Source: Bacteroidota bacterium
GTDB taxonomy: Bacteria > Bacteroidota > Bacteroidia > Cytophagales > Cyclobacteriaceae
Reading direction: 5' to 3'
DNA: 64,000 nucleotides
NCBI GenBank assembly: GCA_018267195.1
Contig: JAFDYY010000006.1
Coordinates: forward strand, 23,095 to 87,094
Shown here: piece after piece, positions 17,955-27,742 of the stretch
How the letters are laid out: every line of letters begins with the position of its first letter
Numbering within the stretch: the first letter of the stretch is position 1
The notes under the pieces: generated by a model
Seen by the model: the letters and a program-made list of their open reading frames with translations, nothing else
Databases searched by the model: none
Told to the model about the DNA's origin: nothing
Program-made: the position numbers and the translations under genes

Positions 17955-18197
17955 ATGAAAACAACCTTAAAAACCATGTCCGTTATTGCACTTGTAGCAG
18001 GTGCATTTTGCGCGGGCGTTGCCGCAGCCGTAGAATTCCCTGAATTAACGGCTGCCAAAAACCACATGATGCAGGCTAAAAATAACTTGCAGAAAGCCGC
18101 TACTGAATTTGGAGGACACAAAGCAAAATCACTAGAGTATCTCGACAAAGCCATTAAAGAAGTAGATGAGGCCGTGCTGTATGGCGACCGGCATTAA
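17955..18197 (+). CDS. Small secreted helical protein, 80 aa
   Basis: The signal peptide (KTTLKTMSVIALVAGAFCAG...) is followed by a short amphipathic, probably helical-hairpin domain: LTAAKNHMMQAKNNLQKAATEFGGHKAKSLEYLDKAIKEVDEAV. This repeat-like pattern of Ala/Leu with Lys resembles small periplasmic four-helix or half-bundle proteins, but no heme or metal ligand pattern is clear. A strong rho-independent terminator follows 24 bases after the stop, so it is transcribed as a single gene. The function is not recognised. Confidence 0.75.
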   Translation: MKTTLKTMSVIALVAGAFCAGVAAAVEFPELTAAKNHMMQAKNNLQKAATEFGGHKAKSLEYLDKAIKEVDEAVLYGDRH

Positions 18198-18220
18198 ACT
18201 GAAACAAGAGCATAAAAAAC

Positions 18221-18254
18221 GAGGCCGCTTCAAAAGAGTGGCCTCTCTTTTTTA
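18221..18254 (+). terminator. Rho-independent terminator
   Basis: The stem GAGGCCGCT / AGTGGCCTC is followed by a T-rich tract (TCTTTTTTT), just after the 80-aa secreted-protein gene. Confidence 0.85.
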
Positions 18255-18279
18255 GACAATTTATTTTATCTTCACTACT

Positions 18280-18762
18280 ATGAAAAGCACACTTTTAACG
18301 ACCACTTTAATAGCCGCATCATTTCTATTGGGTTTCGGTTTCAAGACAATCATACCAAATCAAAAAACAAATAAAATGAACAAAGTAACAGGAATAGGAG
18401 GCATCTTTTTTAAATGTAAAGACCCCCAAGCCATGAACGAATGGTATAAAAAACACCTCGGCTTTGACACAGGCCCTTATGGAACAAGCTTTACGTGGCG
18501 GCAAAATGATGACAGCTCGAAAAAGGGCCTTACCCAGTGGAATTTATTTCCCGAGAAAACCAACTATTTTCAACCTTCGGCAAAAGATTTTATGATAAAC
18601 TATCGGGTAGAAAATTTGGAATTGCTGGTGGAAGAATTAAAAAAAGAAAACGTAACCATTCTAGATAAGATTGAGGCCTATGACTATGGAAAATTTATTC
18701 ATATAATGGACATGGAAGGAAACAAAATAGAACTATGGGAACCGAAAGAGGGTGGCGACTAA
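18280..18762 (+). CDS. VOC-family (glyoxalase/bleomycin resistance-like) protein
   Basis: The frame gives 160 aa with a hydrophobic N-terminus (LLTTTLIAASFLLGFGF) that could be a signal peptide. An internal ATG at 18376 would give a normal-length cytosolic VOC protein beginning MNKVTGIGGIFFKCKDP. The core has the beta-alpha-beta-beta-beta pattern: DPQAMNEWYKKHLGFDTG, a tryptophan-rich strand, MINYRVENLELLVEELKKENV, and IHIMDMEGNKIELWEP with the metal-ligand Glu near the end. VOC proteins include glyoxalases, dioxygenases and antibiotic-binding proteins; the substrate cannot be assigned. It is separated from its neighbours by a terminator upstream and a convergent gene downstream. Confidence 0.75.
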   Translation: MKSTLLTTTLIAASFLLGFGFKTIIPNQKTNKMNKVTGIGGIFFKCKDPQAMNEWYKKHLGFDTGPYGTSFTWRQNDDSSKKGLTQWNLFPEKTNYFQPSAKDFMINYRVENLELLVEELKKENVTILDKIEAYDYGKFIHIMDMEGNKIELWEPKEGGD

Positions 18763-18902
18763 ACGAAGAGATGAAGTGGCAGAAAGAAGTTGTAAACACC
18801 CACCATGAGGAGGTTGAGTGCTTACAACATCATCTGAATTTTTAAAGTACCGATTAAACATTCTAAAATTCTTGGCAGAGAATTTATAGCAGGAATGCCT
18901 GA

Positions 18903-20477
18903 TTAGTCGAGGCCACCTTTGCGGGTAGGCTTCTTTTGTTCAGGCCATTTGCCTTGTTCACCGGTCCAGGGGCTAATAGATAATACGCTTTTCTCACGCG
19001 AAACTTTTTTTGAATCTTCGCAGGCTTGGTAAACCAGTATGGCGGTCATAATAACGTTGGTGCGAATATCATCAAATACAATTTTATCATACGTATCAAG
19101 GTTGGTGTGCCAGGTAAACGTACCATAATCCCAACTGAGCGATCCCAGTGAAAAACCCGGAGCCCCGGCTGCTACAAACGAGGCAAAGTCTGATCCTCCG
19201 CCCCCGGGCCATCCCGGAAAAGTAGTTTCAAGTTTGTCTTTATATTCGGCCGGTACTTTTGACAGCCAGCGTTGGAGATATTCGTACGAGTGCAAAAATC
19301 CTTGCCCAGAAATATTCCTTATTCTTCCGGTTCCGTTGTCTTGATTAAACAAGGCCTGTAGGTTAGCCACAATCTCCGGATGGTCTTCTACAAATGCACG
19401 CGAACCATTCAGTCCCTGTTCTTCACTTCCCCAATGGCCTACCAAAATAGTACGTTTGGGGTTAGGATAAACTTTTTTCAAAATGCGCATGGCTTCCATC
19501 ATTACCAGCGTGCCGGTTCCATTATCGGTAGCACCGGTTCCGCCATCCCACGAATCGAAGTGAGCCGAAAGCATCACATACTCATTAGGATTGGTGGTAC
19601 TTTTAATCTCAGCCACTGAATTGTAAGTAGGCACAACCCCCGTTTCTTTTGAGTCGGCCTGTACGCTGATTTTAGTGGCTTTGCCTGATTCGGTTAGCCG
19701 GTACAACAACCCGTAATCTTCCAGCATCAAATCAACAGTGGGTATTTTTTTTGTTCGCGCCCCAAATATTTTGTTGGCACCAGACCAATTTGACCAATAG
19801 CACATAACAATGCCGGCTGCGCCCGCATTTTCTAATGCTACCGGAAGGGTGGCGTTGGTTTTTCCTGTTTTCTTAATACGTTCTCTCCAGGCATCCGTTT
19901 GGGCGGCTCGTTCTTTTTTCATTTTCTCGAAAGATTCTTTTGTAGCAAACTTTTCCCAATTGTCGTCATTGCGGCCGGTGGGCTGGTTCATCGAAATCAT
20001 TACAAATTTTCCTTTCACATTCGGCAGCCATTTCTGGAAAGCCAATGAGTCGGCCATCTCCGGAAGAATGACTACCTCCCCGGTTACGGTCTTGCCTTTT
20101 GTGCTGGGGCTCCAGGCAAGTTGTGTTCCGGCCAAAGATTTTATCCAGGGCGAAACCATATCAATGTGGGTAATGCCTCTTTCCCACCCGCGCCATTCAC
20201 CCCATTTTTCGTTGCGGGCGCTAATTCCCCAACCGGTATATTTATTTACAGCCCAATCGTGCGCCTGTTGCATTTTTGGTGATCCCACCAAGCGCGGGCC
20301 AATACCATCCAACAATTCGTGCCCCAATTTTTCTAACTGAGAATTTTCGGTAGCTTCTTTTATGATCGCTTCGGCCATGGGGTCTTTGGGCAATGGTTTG
20401 GGGTTTCCCATACCCGGTTGGGCCATAACGGCATGGCCCAGCACGAGAGCACAACAAAAAATTAGGGAGTGTTTCAT
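18903..20477 (-). CDS. Exported M28-family zinc metallopeptidase
   Basis: The 524-residue protein has a signal peptide (ending VMAQ, residue 20) and an M28 catalytic domain whose di-zinc ligands can be located: His306 (SAHFDSW), Asp318 (GATDNGTG), the Glu352-Glu353 pair (GSEEQG; catalytic and bridging), Asp380 (FNQDNG) and His457 (WHTNLDT). Residues ~120-260 before the catalytic core look like a PA-domain insertion (KGKFVMISMN ... AGAAGIVMCYW). It is likely an aminopeptidase or carboxypeptidase acting in the periplasm or outside the cell. It is divergent from the M1 peptidase gene, so the pair may share regulation in peptide utilisation. Confidence 0.92.
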   Translation of the reverse strand: MKHSLIFCCALVLGHAVMAQPGMGNPKPLPKDPMAEAIIKEATENSQLEKLGHELLDGIGPRLVGSPKMQQAHDWAVNKYTGWGISARNEKWGEWRGWERGITHIDMVSPWIKSLAGTQLAWSPSTKGKTVTGEVVILPEMADSLAFQKWLPNVKGKFVMISMNQPTGRNDDNWEKFATKESFEKMKKERAAQTDAWRERIKKTGKTNATLPVALENAGAAGIVMCYWSNWSGANKIFGARTKKIPTVDLMLEDYGLLYRLTESGKATKISVQADSKETGVVPTYNSVAEIKSTTNPNEYVMLSAHFDSWDGGTGATDNGTGTLVMMEAMRILKKVYPNPKRTILVGHWGSEEQGLNGSRAFVEDHPEIVANLQALFNQDNGTGRIRNISGQGFLHSYEYLQRWLSKVPAEYKDKLETTFPGWPGGGGSDFASFVAAGAPGFSLGSLSWDYGTFTWHTNLDTYDKIVFDDIRTNVIMTAILVYQACEDSKKVSREKSVLSISPWTGEQGKWPEQKKPTRKGGLD

Positions 20478-20705
20478 ATTGGTTTTTAGGTTAAGACCCC
20501 GAAAATAATCTTCGCTAAGTAAATCATCGAATATTTTCCAGATGAGGCGATTTTTCTTTGCTGACGGCAGGAATTAAAGTGTATTCTTTTATCGGCCTGT
20601 GTAGGTTGCCGGTTCTATAAAAAACACCGTCTTTTATTTTTACTTTTCAATATATTGCGGGACACCCGCATTATTTAGTGATATAACCTTCAAAAAAACA
20701 AATCC

Positions 20706-22691
20706 ATGTTTGCACGTTTAACTACTCTTTTAATCCTTGGTAGCAGCACCATCATGATGGCCCAGCCGTCTGCGCCTGTTCGCAAAACCGCAGAAACACA
20801 ACAGCGTGCCATCAGGCGTGAAGTGCCCTTAACGAACCCCATCAAAAAAGCGATGAAAGACGGAACGCGCGATTTTTCCGGCAAACCGGGACCTAAGTAC
20901 TGGCAGATGCAAACCGATTATACAATTCAAGCTAGTTTGAACCCTCATACACAAACTATTTCGGGCTCTGAAAAAATTGATGTCTATAATAATAGTCCGG
21001 AAGAATTAACCAAAATTGTCTTGCGTCTGGATCACAATATTTTCCGGGCCGATGTGCCGCGCGGTTTTTCTACCCCGGCCGAAACAACTAACGGAATGAT
21101 TATTACCAGTCTGATGGTAGGAGGAAAAAATGTTGACCTCAAAGCAACTCCGGCAAAAAGGGGTGAGCCCGCCAAACTCGCTGTCTTTGGGCTCACACAA
21201 ACGGTAGCCACCATTACATTAGATGAGCCGATAAAGGCGGGTAAAAAAACGACACTCGAAATAAACTGGAACACAAAACTGCCGGGAGGCACTACGGGCC
21301 GTGGCCACCGGATGACGCAGCGGTGGGACAGCACTTTGTTTCAGCCTACACAATGGTATCCCCGATTGGCCAATTACGATGACCTGCGCGGCTGGGAAAC
21401 GAGCGTATATCTTGGCCCATCAGAATTCTACAATAATTTTGGCCGCTTTGATGTAAGCCTTACCGTTCCGGCCGGATGGATCGTAAGCGGCACAGGAGTA
21501 TTGCAAAACCCGAAAGAAGTGCTAACCGAAACGATACAACAACGACTCACCAAAGTATTGAACTCAAATGAAGAAATAACCATTGTGGGAGAAGATGAGC
21601 GCGGCCCCGGTAAGGCAACAGCCAACGGTAAAATGCTTACCTGGCACCTCGTGGCCGATCAGGTAAATGATTTTGCCTGGGCTACTTCAGCTAATTTTAT
21701 TTGGAAAGCAACGCGAGCCATTATTCCGGAGAAAGGGCCGATCCCTATTTACATGGTGTATCTTCCCACCCGTGCAAAATATTTTGAAAAGGCCGGGCAG
21801 ATAGCCCGCCATGCGCTGGAATTTTATTCTTCCTTGTGGGTACCGTATCCATTTCCGCAGCTTACGTTGCAAGATGGCCCTAGTGCCGGTATGGAATACC
21901 CCATGGTAATCAATTCTAATCAAGGGGCGGCCGATCATGAAACCGGGCACCAGTGGTGGCCAATGATGGTGAGCAACAATGAAACCCGCTATGGATGGAT
22001 GGATGAAGGGTTTAATCAATACATGAATATTCTTTCAGAGGCCAATGCCGAAGGAAAACCGTATAACCTTGATAGCCTGGGGCAGCGCTACGGTTCTATC
22101 AGCGGAGGCGAAAACGAAGCCACCATGATGTGGAGTGCGAATGATGCAGGAGTCGGATACGGGTTTCAAACGTATGGCAAAACTCCGCTCATGCTTTCTA
22201 TGCTGGGAGGTATCGTAGGCGATGAAGCCGTGATAAAAGCCATGAAGAAATATGCCGCCACTTGGGCGTTTAAACACCCGTCTCCGTGGGATTATATTTT
22301 CTTTATGGATAACGAACTCGGTCAAAATCTGGAATGGTTTTGGTATTACTGGTTATGGACTACCGAGTCGGTAGAGGGATCAATACAAACGGTAACGGTA
22401 TCAGGAAAGAAAACACAGGTTACCATTCATCAGGCAGGGCAAATGCCATCGCCCATTGTATTAAAAGTAGAGTTTGAAAACGAAGGGCCTGCACTGGCCA
22501 CTATGCCCAATGCCAAAATGATTGATAAAAATACGGCTCTTGTAACCTGGCCGGTAGATGTCTGGTTTTCCGGGAGTAAAACTTTTGTGGCTGATCTTAC
22601 TTTTGGTGCTCGTAAAATAAAGAAAATTACCTACGATCCTTTTGCCCGGTTTCCGGATGCCGATAGCAAAGACAATGTTTGGCCGAGGTAG
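20706..22691 (+). CDS. Exported M1-family metallopeptidase
   Basis: The 661-residue protein has a signal peptide (ending MMAQ) and a gluzincin active site: HETGH at 411-415 with the third zinc ligand Glu434 (WMDEGFNQY) 18 residues on. The substrate-anchoring exopeptidase motif (GAMEN in classical M1) appears as GPSAGMEYP around 391-399, so the glutamate is kept but the motif is altered. The N-terminal beta-saddle (residues ~60-260) is typical of M1. It would release N-terminal residues from peptides in the periplasm. It is divergent from the M28 gene with a 228-base spacer. Confidence 0.92.
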   Translation: MFARLTTLLILGSSTIMMAQPSAPVRKTAETQQRAIRREVPLTNPIKKAMKDGTRDFSGKPGPKYWQMQTDYTIQASLNPHTQTISGSEKIDVYNNSPEELTKIVLRLDHNIFRADVPRGFSTPAETTNGMIITSLMVGGKNVDLKATPAKRGEPAKLAVFGLTQTVATITLDEPIKAGKKTTLEINWNTKLPGGTTGRGHRMTQRWDSTLFQPTQWYPRLANYDDLRGWETSVYLGPSEFYNNFGRFDVSLTVPAGWIVSGTGVLQNPKEVLTETIQQRLTKVLNSNEEITIVGEDERGPGKATANGKMLTWHLVADQVNDFAWATSANFIWKATRAIIPEKGPIPIYMVYLPTRAKYFEKAGQIARHALEFYSSLWVPYPFPQLTLQDGPSAGMEYPMVINSNQGAADHETGHQWWPMMVSNNETRYGWMDEGFNQYMNILSEANAEGKPYNLDSLGQRYGSISGGENEATMMWSANDAGVGYGFQTYGKTPLMLSMLGGIVGDEAVIKAMKKYAATWAFKHPSPWDYIFFMDNELGQNLEWFWYYWLWTTESVEGSIQTVTVSGKKTQVTIHQAGQMPSPIVLKVEFENEGPALATMPNAKMIDKNTALVTWPVDVWFSGSKTFVADLTFGARKIKKITYDPFARFPDADSKDNVWPR

Positions 22692-22716
22692 TGGATGAGC
22701 GAAATGGCCGATCGAA

Positions 22717-23109
22717 TTAAGCTTTCATTTTTAGAGTGAGAAGTTCCTTTTGTTTTTGAAGAACTGCATCCAGCGGAAGTTTCAGTTCGGTATGATATAT
22801 TTTGTAAATGAATTGCCACTCTGTTTTATCCATAAACCCATCAGCATTGGCAATTAAACACAGCCAGGCGATGCAGCGGATTTGTGTGTCGCGCGATTGT
22901 TTTTTCAGATCTTCGATCGCTTCTGAGTAAACCACGGAGCCCGTTCTTTTTTTTAGGGCTTCGATCAACGCTACAAATTCATTTTCGGAAACACCTTCTA
23001 TCTTGGCTGCGTGCAAACCAGACTGAATTTCTTTTTCGTTAGGGCTACTATCGGCATACACCAGTAAGTGTATCAGTTTGAATAAAATTGATTTGTACCC
23101 GGTAATCAT
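22717..23109 (-). CDS. TerB-like helical protein, 130 aa
   Basis: An all-helical protein with two related acidic segments: KLIHLLVYADSSPNEKEIQ near the N-terminus and AWLCLIANADGFMDKTEWQFI near residue 95. These D-rich 'ADG...E' turns following a hydrophobic helix are characteristic of the TerB/TerB-like fold associated with metal or tellurite resistance and stress. No other ter genes are nearby. The assignment is by pattern only. It lies on the minus strand downstream of the DUF1080 gene, converging with the M1 peptidase gene. Confidence 0.6.
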   Translation of the reverse strand: MITGYKSILFKLIHLLVYADSSPNEKEIQSGLHAAKIEGVSENEFVALIEALKKRTGSVVYSEAIEDLKKQSRDTQIRCIAWLCLIANADGFMDKTEWQFIYKIYHTELKLPLDAVLQKQKELLTLKMKA

Positions 23110-23227
23110 GCCACCGGCAGTTTGTACAAAACAGTGCCAAAGAGGAAATACTCTTTATCCCAAGAATAAGCAATGTGTCTTCTTCAGAAAGTTTCAAAAT
23201 GAGAAATTGATTCTCATTTTTCGAAAA

Positions 23228-24145
23228 TTATTTTGCTGGTGTAATCACAATATTCCGATACTCTATTGCTTCGTGGTCGCCTTGCAATAATATTGGGCCG
23301 GGCTCATGTTCCCGGCTGTTAATGGCACCCCCGGTAATGCCGGGAATCACCGCATTGCAAATTACGGTTACTCCGTTGGCTACTACGGTTACGGTTCGTC
23401 CTACTAAAGTAATATCGAACGTTTGCCATTCCCCCGCTTCTTTGGCTACCATTTGGTTAGGCTCTATAAAACCGTAGATACCGCTAAACTGGTCGTCCCA
23501 TGGGGTGTGGCCTTTGCTATCGGTAATTTGCACTTCGTAGCGGCCACGCAGGTAAACACCACTATTGCCGTTTTTGGCATACTTAAATTCGATGTGCAGT
23601 TTAAAGTCGTTAAAAACAGAATTAGTAATCAGGTTAGATCCGGGCTTAGCACTTTTTAAAACCCCGTTTTCGGCCACCCATTGATTCGTGCCCGAAGCGT
23701 GCCAGCCCGACAAATCTTTACCGTTAAACAAAGCTACGGGCTCGCCCCACTCGGGCTGTTTTTCGCGGAGCAAAGAAGGGGCTCGCCAACCTCGCAACGG
23801 GTAGTTTTTTCCATCTACAAAAACCATCGAGCCTTTCAGACTGTCGCCTTTCAGTTCTCCTTCAAAATCCATTGTGCGAGTGCCTACTTCCCATTGCAGT
23901 GGAAGCGAAAAACTGAATTTTCCATTTTGCCACTTTACTTCCGCCACCGGCCGGGCACTGCCAAAGGCATAAACAAACCGGCCGATTAATGTTTTGTGGC
24001 CGGAGTGTCGTACTTCCAGCCAGGAGGGTATTTCATGGCCATCCTTGGATATGGCCAGATCCCAACGGCCTTCCAGTGCAGGAGGCGTTTGTGCCAAGAG
24101 GGTAAATGAAAGCAGCAGGCAGAAAACAAAAAATGGAAGTTTCAT
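23228..24145 (-). CDS. Exported DUF1080 (3-keto-disaccharide hydrolase-like) protein
   Basis: The 305 aa carry a signal peptide (ending LLAQ), an N-terminal ~100-residue beta domain (EGRWDLAISKDGHEIPSWLEV...) and a C-terminal concanavalin-like DUF1080 domain: LFNGKDLSGWH, NSVFNDFKLHIEFKY, GNSGVYLRGRYEVQI and the closing GPILLQGDHEAIEYRNIVI. Members of this family act as 3-keto-glycoside hydrolases or lyases in Bacteroidota and Planctomycetota. No partner oxidoreductase is next to it, so the physiological substrate is open. Confidence 0.88.
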   Translation of the reverse strand: MKLPFFVFCLLLSFTLLAQTPPALEGRWDLAISKDGHEIPSWLEVRHSGHKTLIGRFVYAFGSARPVAEVKWQNGKFSFSLPLQWEVGTRTMDFEGELKGDSLKGSMVFVDGKNYPLRGWRAPSLLREKQPEWGEPVALFNGKDLSGWHASGTNQWVAENGVLKSAKPGSNLITNSVFNDFKLHIEFKYAKNGNSGVYLRGRYEVQITDSKGHTPWDDQFSGIYGFIEPNQMVAKEAGEWQTFDITLVGRTVTVVANGVTVICNAVIPGITGGAINSREHEPGPILLQGDHEAIEYRNIVITPAK

Positions 24146-24271
24146 AAAAAAGGAGTTACAGTGAATGCTAAAAGTAAAAGGGATTTTGATAAGATGGAAG
24201 GAAAGTTTTAGGAATTACCGACTCGGAATGATTCCTGCCAACAAATCGCCCCTTAACATCCATTTCTTTTC

Positions 24272-24279
24272 TACCTTTG
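24272..24279 (+). promoter_or_regulatory. Bacteroidota -7 promoter element before lepA
   Basis: TACCTTTG fits the TAnnTTTG consensus and lies 25 bases before the lepA start. A clear TTG at the -33 position was not found, so the call is tentative. Confidence 0.4.
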
Positions 24280-24304
24280 CGCCCTAAAAAATATTAGGAA
24301 CTGA

Positions 24305-26098
24305 ATGAAGGAGATGGATAACATCCGCAATTTTTGCATCATCGCCCATATTGATCACGGCAAAAGCACACTGGCCGATCGCCTGCTGGAGTTTACCGGC
24401 ACCCTAAACCAGCGCCAAATGCAGGCTCAGGTACTCGATAACATGGATCTGGAGCGGGAAAAAGGAATCACTATTAAAGCCCATGCCATTCAGATGAATT
24501 ACCAGCTGAACAATCAGGAATATACCCTTAACCTGATCGACACGCCCGGCCATGTAGATTTTTCGTATGAGGTGAGCCGCTCTATTGCAGCGTGCGAAGG
24601 GGCGCTCTTAATTGTAGATGCCGCTCAGGGTATTCAGGCACAAACTATTTCCAATTTATACTTGGCACTCGATCATAACCTGGAAATTATACCGGTACTT
24701 AATAAAATTGATTTGCCGGCTGCCATGCCGGAAGAAGTAACCGACCAGATTGTGGATTTAATCGGATGCAAACGCGAAGACGTAATTCGTGCCAGCGCCA
24801 AAGAAGGTATAGGAATAGAAGAAATACTGAAGGCGGTGGTGTATCGTGTTCCGCCCCCCAAGGGAAATGGAAAGGCCCCTTTGCAGGCTATGATTTTTGA
24901 TTCGGTGTTTAATTCCTTCAGGGGTATTGAAGTATACTTCCGGGTATTTAACGGAGTGATCAAAAAAAACGACAAAGTAAAATTTGTTAATACCGGCATG
25001 GAATACAATGCCGATGAAATCGGAGTATTGAAATTAGATAAACATCCGCGCGAAGAAATTGGCACCGGCAATGTGGGCTATCTTATTTCGGGTATAAAAG
25101 TAGCCAAAGAAGTGAAGGTAGGAGATACCATCACCCATGCAGCCCATCCGGGCGAAGCTATAAAAGGTTTTGAAAACGTAAAACCTATGGTGTTTGCCGG
25201 GATCTATCCGGTAGAAACATCCGAGTTTGAAGAGCTTCGCGCTTCCATGGAAAAACTTCAGCTTAACGATGCCGCGCTGGTGTGGGAACCGGAAACTTCT
25301 GCCGCCTTGGGGTTCGGCTTCCGGTGCGGCTTTCTCGGCATGTTGCACATGGAGATTGTGCAGGAACGCCTGGAGCGTGAATTTGATATGACGGTGATTA
25401 CCACCGTGCCCTCTGTAGAATTTCGGGCAACTCTTACCAACGGAGAAGTTATTACCATTAACGCCCCCTCCGAAATGCCCGACCCCACAACCATGTCTTT
25501 TATCGAGGAGCCATTTATCGCTGCTCAAATTATTTCCAAAGCCGAGTTTATCGGGCCGATCATAACTCTTTGCATGGATAAACGCGGAATCATAAAAAAC
25601 CAGGTTTACCTGACGAGCGACCGCGTAGAACTGTCGTTTGATATGCCGCTTTCGGAAATTGTTTTTGATTTCTTCGATAAATTGAAAACCATTTCTAAAG
25701 GATATGCTTCGTTAGATTACCACCTTATCGGTTTCCGCGAAAGCGATATGGTAAAATTAGATGTGATGCTGAATGGCGACCGAGTAGATGCCCTTTCGGC
25801 CATTGTGCATCGGGCCAAGTCGTACGAATGGGGAAGAAAATTGTGCGAGAAATTAAAAGAACTGATCCCCCGCCACATGTTTGAGGTGGCTATTCAGGCC
25901 AGCATCGGCCAGAAAATTATTGCCAGAGAAACCGTGAGCGCCATGCGCAAAAACGTGTTGGCCAAATGTTATGGCGGAGATATTTCGAGAAAACGAAAAT
26001 TGTTGGAGAAACAAAAAAAGGGAAAGAAACGGATGCGGCAGATCGGCACGGTGGAAGTGCCGCAGGAGGCATTTATGGCCGTATTGAAAATAAATTAA
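24305..26098 (+). CDS. lepA: Elongation factor 4 (LepA), ribosome back-translocase GTPase
   Basis: The 597 aa match the usual length. The G domain is clear: P-loop AHIDHGKST (14-22), [12 protein letters not shown] and NKIDLPAA. The LepA-specific C-terminal domain ends with [20 protein letters not shown] and [10 protein letters not shown]4 binds stalled ribosomes in the cytosol or at the membrane. Translation may begin at the first ATG or three codons later (MDNIRNF), which is the more usual N-terminus for the family. folD follows 33 bases downstream on the same strand. Confidence 0.97.
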   Translation: MKEMDNIRNFCIIAHIDHGKSTLADRLLEFTGTLNQRQMQAQVLDNMDLEREKGITIKAHAIQMNYQLNNQEYTLNLIDTPGHVDFSYEVSRSIAACEGALLIVDAAQGIQAQTISNLYLALDHNLEIIPVLNKIDLPAAMPEEVTDQIVDLIGCKREDVIRASAKEGIGIEEILKAVVYRVPPPKGNGKAPLQAMIFDSVFNSFRGIEVYFRVFNGVIKKNDKVKFVNTGMEYNADEIGVLKLDKHPREEIGTGNVGYLISGIKVAKEVKVGDTITHAAHPGEAIKGFENVKPMVFAGIYPVETSEFEELRASMEKLQLNDAALVWEPETSAALGFGFRCGFLGMLHMEIVQERLEREFDMTVITTVPSVEFRATLTNGEVITINAPSEMPDPTTMSFIEEPFIAAQIISKAEFIGPIITLCMDKRGIIKNQVYLTSDRVELSFDMPLSEIVFDFFDKLKTISKGYASLDYHLIGFRESDMVKLDVMLNGDRVDALSAIVHRAKSYEWGRKLCEKLKELIPRHMFEVAIQASIGQKIIARETVSAMRKNVLAKCYGGDISRKRKLLEKQKKGKKRMRQIGTVEVPQEAFMAVLKIN

Positions 26099-26131
26099 CC
26101 ATAAACTTGTTTTGCGCTAACGCTTACACGA

Positions 26132-27016
26132 ATGACGAAAACACCCTACACCCTAATAGACGGACGCAAGGTATCGAACGACATCAAGGCGGAGATTGCC
26201 ATGAAGGTAGCCGAGCGCAAGCAGCAAAATAAGAAAGTGCCACACCTGGCTATTATTTTAGTAGGCGATGACGGAGCCAGTCAAACGTATGTAGATAATA
26301 AAGTAAAGGCTTGCAAAGCAGCCGGCTTTCATTATACGATGATGCGTTTTGCCGATACCATCAGTGAAGACAAACTGATTAAGCACATAGACCAGGTAAA
26401 CCGCGATGAAGATGTAGATGGCTTTATTGTGCAGTTGCCGCTGCCCGCCCACATTAGCGTAGAGCGCATTACCGAAAAAATACGGGCCGATAAAGATGTG
26501 GACGGATTTACTAACCGGAACTTCGGAAGTATTTTTTCTAAAAACCCGCTGCTGATGCCCGCCACCCCATACGGAGTAATGGAGTTGCTAAAACGCTACC
26601 ACATAGAAACCGAAGGCAGGCATTGCGTAGTGGTAGGCGCCAGCCGTATTGCCGGAGCTCCGCTTAGCATGATGCTGACCGAACAAGGCCATGCCACGGT
26701 AACCATTTGTCACAAATACACACAAAATATAAAAAGCTATACACAACAGGCTGATATTTTATTGGTGGCCGTAGGCAAACCCGGTTTAATTACGGCCGAT
26801 ATGGTGAAAGAAGGAGCCGTGGTAATTGATATTGGCACCAGTAAAGTAGATGACCCCTCCAGGCCTAATGGATTTTCAATTAAAGGCGATGTGGATTTTA
26901 AAAATGTAGCTCCTAAAACTTCGTTCATCACGCCCGTGCCGGGTGGGGTAGGACCTATGACGATTGCTTCGTTGCTGTTAAATACCCTTAAAGCTACGGA
27001 GCTGCGCCATCCGTAG
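26132..27016 (+). CDS. folD: Bifunctional methylenetetrahydrofolate dehydrogenase/cyclohydrolase
   Basis: The 294 aa contain FolD signatures: the catalytic Lys region YVDNKVKACKAAGF, the conserved DGFIVQLPLPAHI, VVVGASRIAGAPLSMML for NADP binding, and the C-terminal PVPGGVGPMTIASLL. It interconverts methylene-, methenyl- and formyl-tetrahydrofolate in the cytosol. It follows lepA closely and precedes queE by 47 bases; folate-linked pabB and pabC lie just beyond, so the region has a folate theme. Confidence 0.97.
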   Translation: MTKTPYTLIDGRKVSNDIKAEIAMKVAERKQQNKKVPHLAIILVGDDGASQTYVDNKVKACKAAGFHYTMMRFADTISEDKLIKHIDQVNRDEDVDGFIVQLPLPAHISVERITEKIRADKDVDGFTNRNFGSIFSKNPLLMPATPYGVMELLKRYHIETEGRHCVVVGASRIAGAPLSMMLTEQGHATVTICHKYTQNIKSYTQQADILLVAVGKPGLITADMVKEGAVVIDIGTSKVDDPSRPNGFSIKGDVDFKNVAPKTSFITPVPGGVGPMTIASLLLNTLKATELRHP

Positions 27017-27063
27017 CGTTTGCGGGCCACCGGGTGTAAATACATTTACGGTTATTTAAAAAT

Positions 27064-27687
27064 ATGAAAACCTCTCCTGCATACCCCGCTACGGCACTTC
27101 CGGTCATGGAGTCTTTCTATACGATACAAGGCGAGGGCTTTTACCAGGGGCATGCTGCTTATTTTATCCGTCTGGCCGGATGCGATGTGGGCTGTGTTTG
27201 GTGCGATGTAAAAGAATCGTGGAATGAACAGGCACATCCGGTAAAAGAGGTTACGGAGATGGTAACGGAAGTAAAAAATTCGGATTGTAAATTGGTTGTT
27301 ATTACAGGCGGAGAACCTGCCCAGCATAATCTGGAATTTTTAACAGACGAAATTCAAAAAGCCGGGCGACAAACGCACCTCGAAACATCAGGCGCTTACC
27401 CCCTTACCGGGAAATGGAATTGGGTTTGCCTGTCGCCTAAAAAATTTAAAAAACCAAATCCATCTATTTTTGAAAAAGCAGATGAACTGAAGATCATTGT
27501 TTACAATAAAAGTGATTTTAGCTGGGCAGAAGAAAATGCAACACGCGTATCCAAAAACTGTCATTTATTTTTGCAACCGGAGTGGTCGCGCGAAAAAGAG
27601 GTAATGCCGGAGATCATTAACTATGTTAAGGCTAATCCGGCATGGAGGGTATCGTTGCAAATTCATAAATACATGAACATTCCGTAA
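27064..27687 (+). CDS. queE: 7-carboxy-7-deazaguanine synthase, radical SAM
   Basis: The 207 aa have the [4Fe-4S] cluster motif Cys40-x3-Cys44-x2-Cys47 (CDVGCVWC), preceded by FYTIQGEGFYQGHAAYFIRL, typical of QueE. TGGEP (SAM amino-group binding) and ETSGAYPL follow. The enzyme makes the deazapurine core of queuosine from 6-carboxy-tetrahydropterin. Other que genes are not in this window. The substrate loop FxIQGEG strongly separates it from other small radical-SAM activases. Confidence 0.93.
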   Translation: MKTSPAYPATALPVMESFYTIQGEGFYQGHAAYFIRLAGCDVGCVWCDVKESWNEQAHPVKEVTEMVTEVKNSDCKLVVITGGEPAQHNLEFLTDEIQKAGRQTHLETSGAYPLTGKWNWVCLSPKKFKKPNPSIFEKADELKIIVYNKSDFSWAEENATRVSKNCHLFLQPEWSREKEVMPEIINYVKANPAWRVSLQIHKYMNIP

Positions 27688-27742
27688 AGGAAAAAGTGTA
27701 TGTAATACAGAAGGGGTTTCGATTCTTGATCTATTAACATCC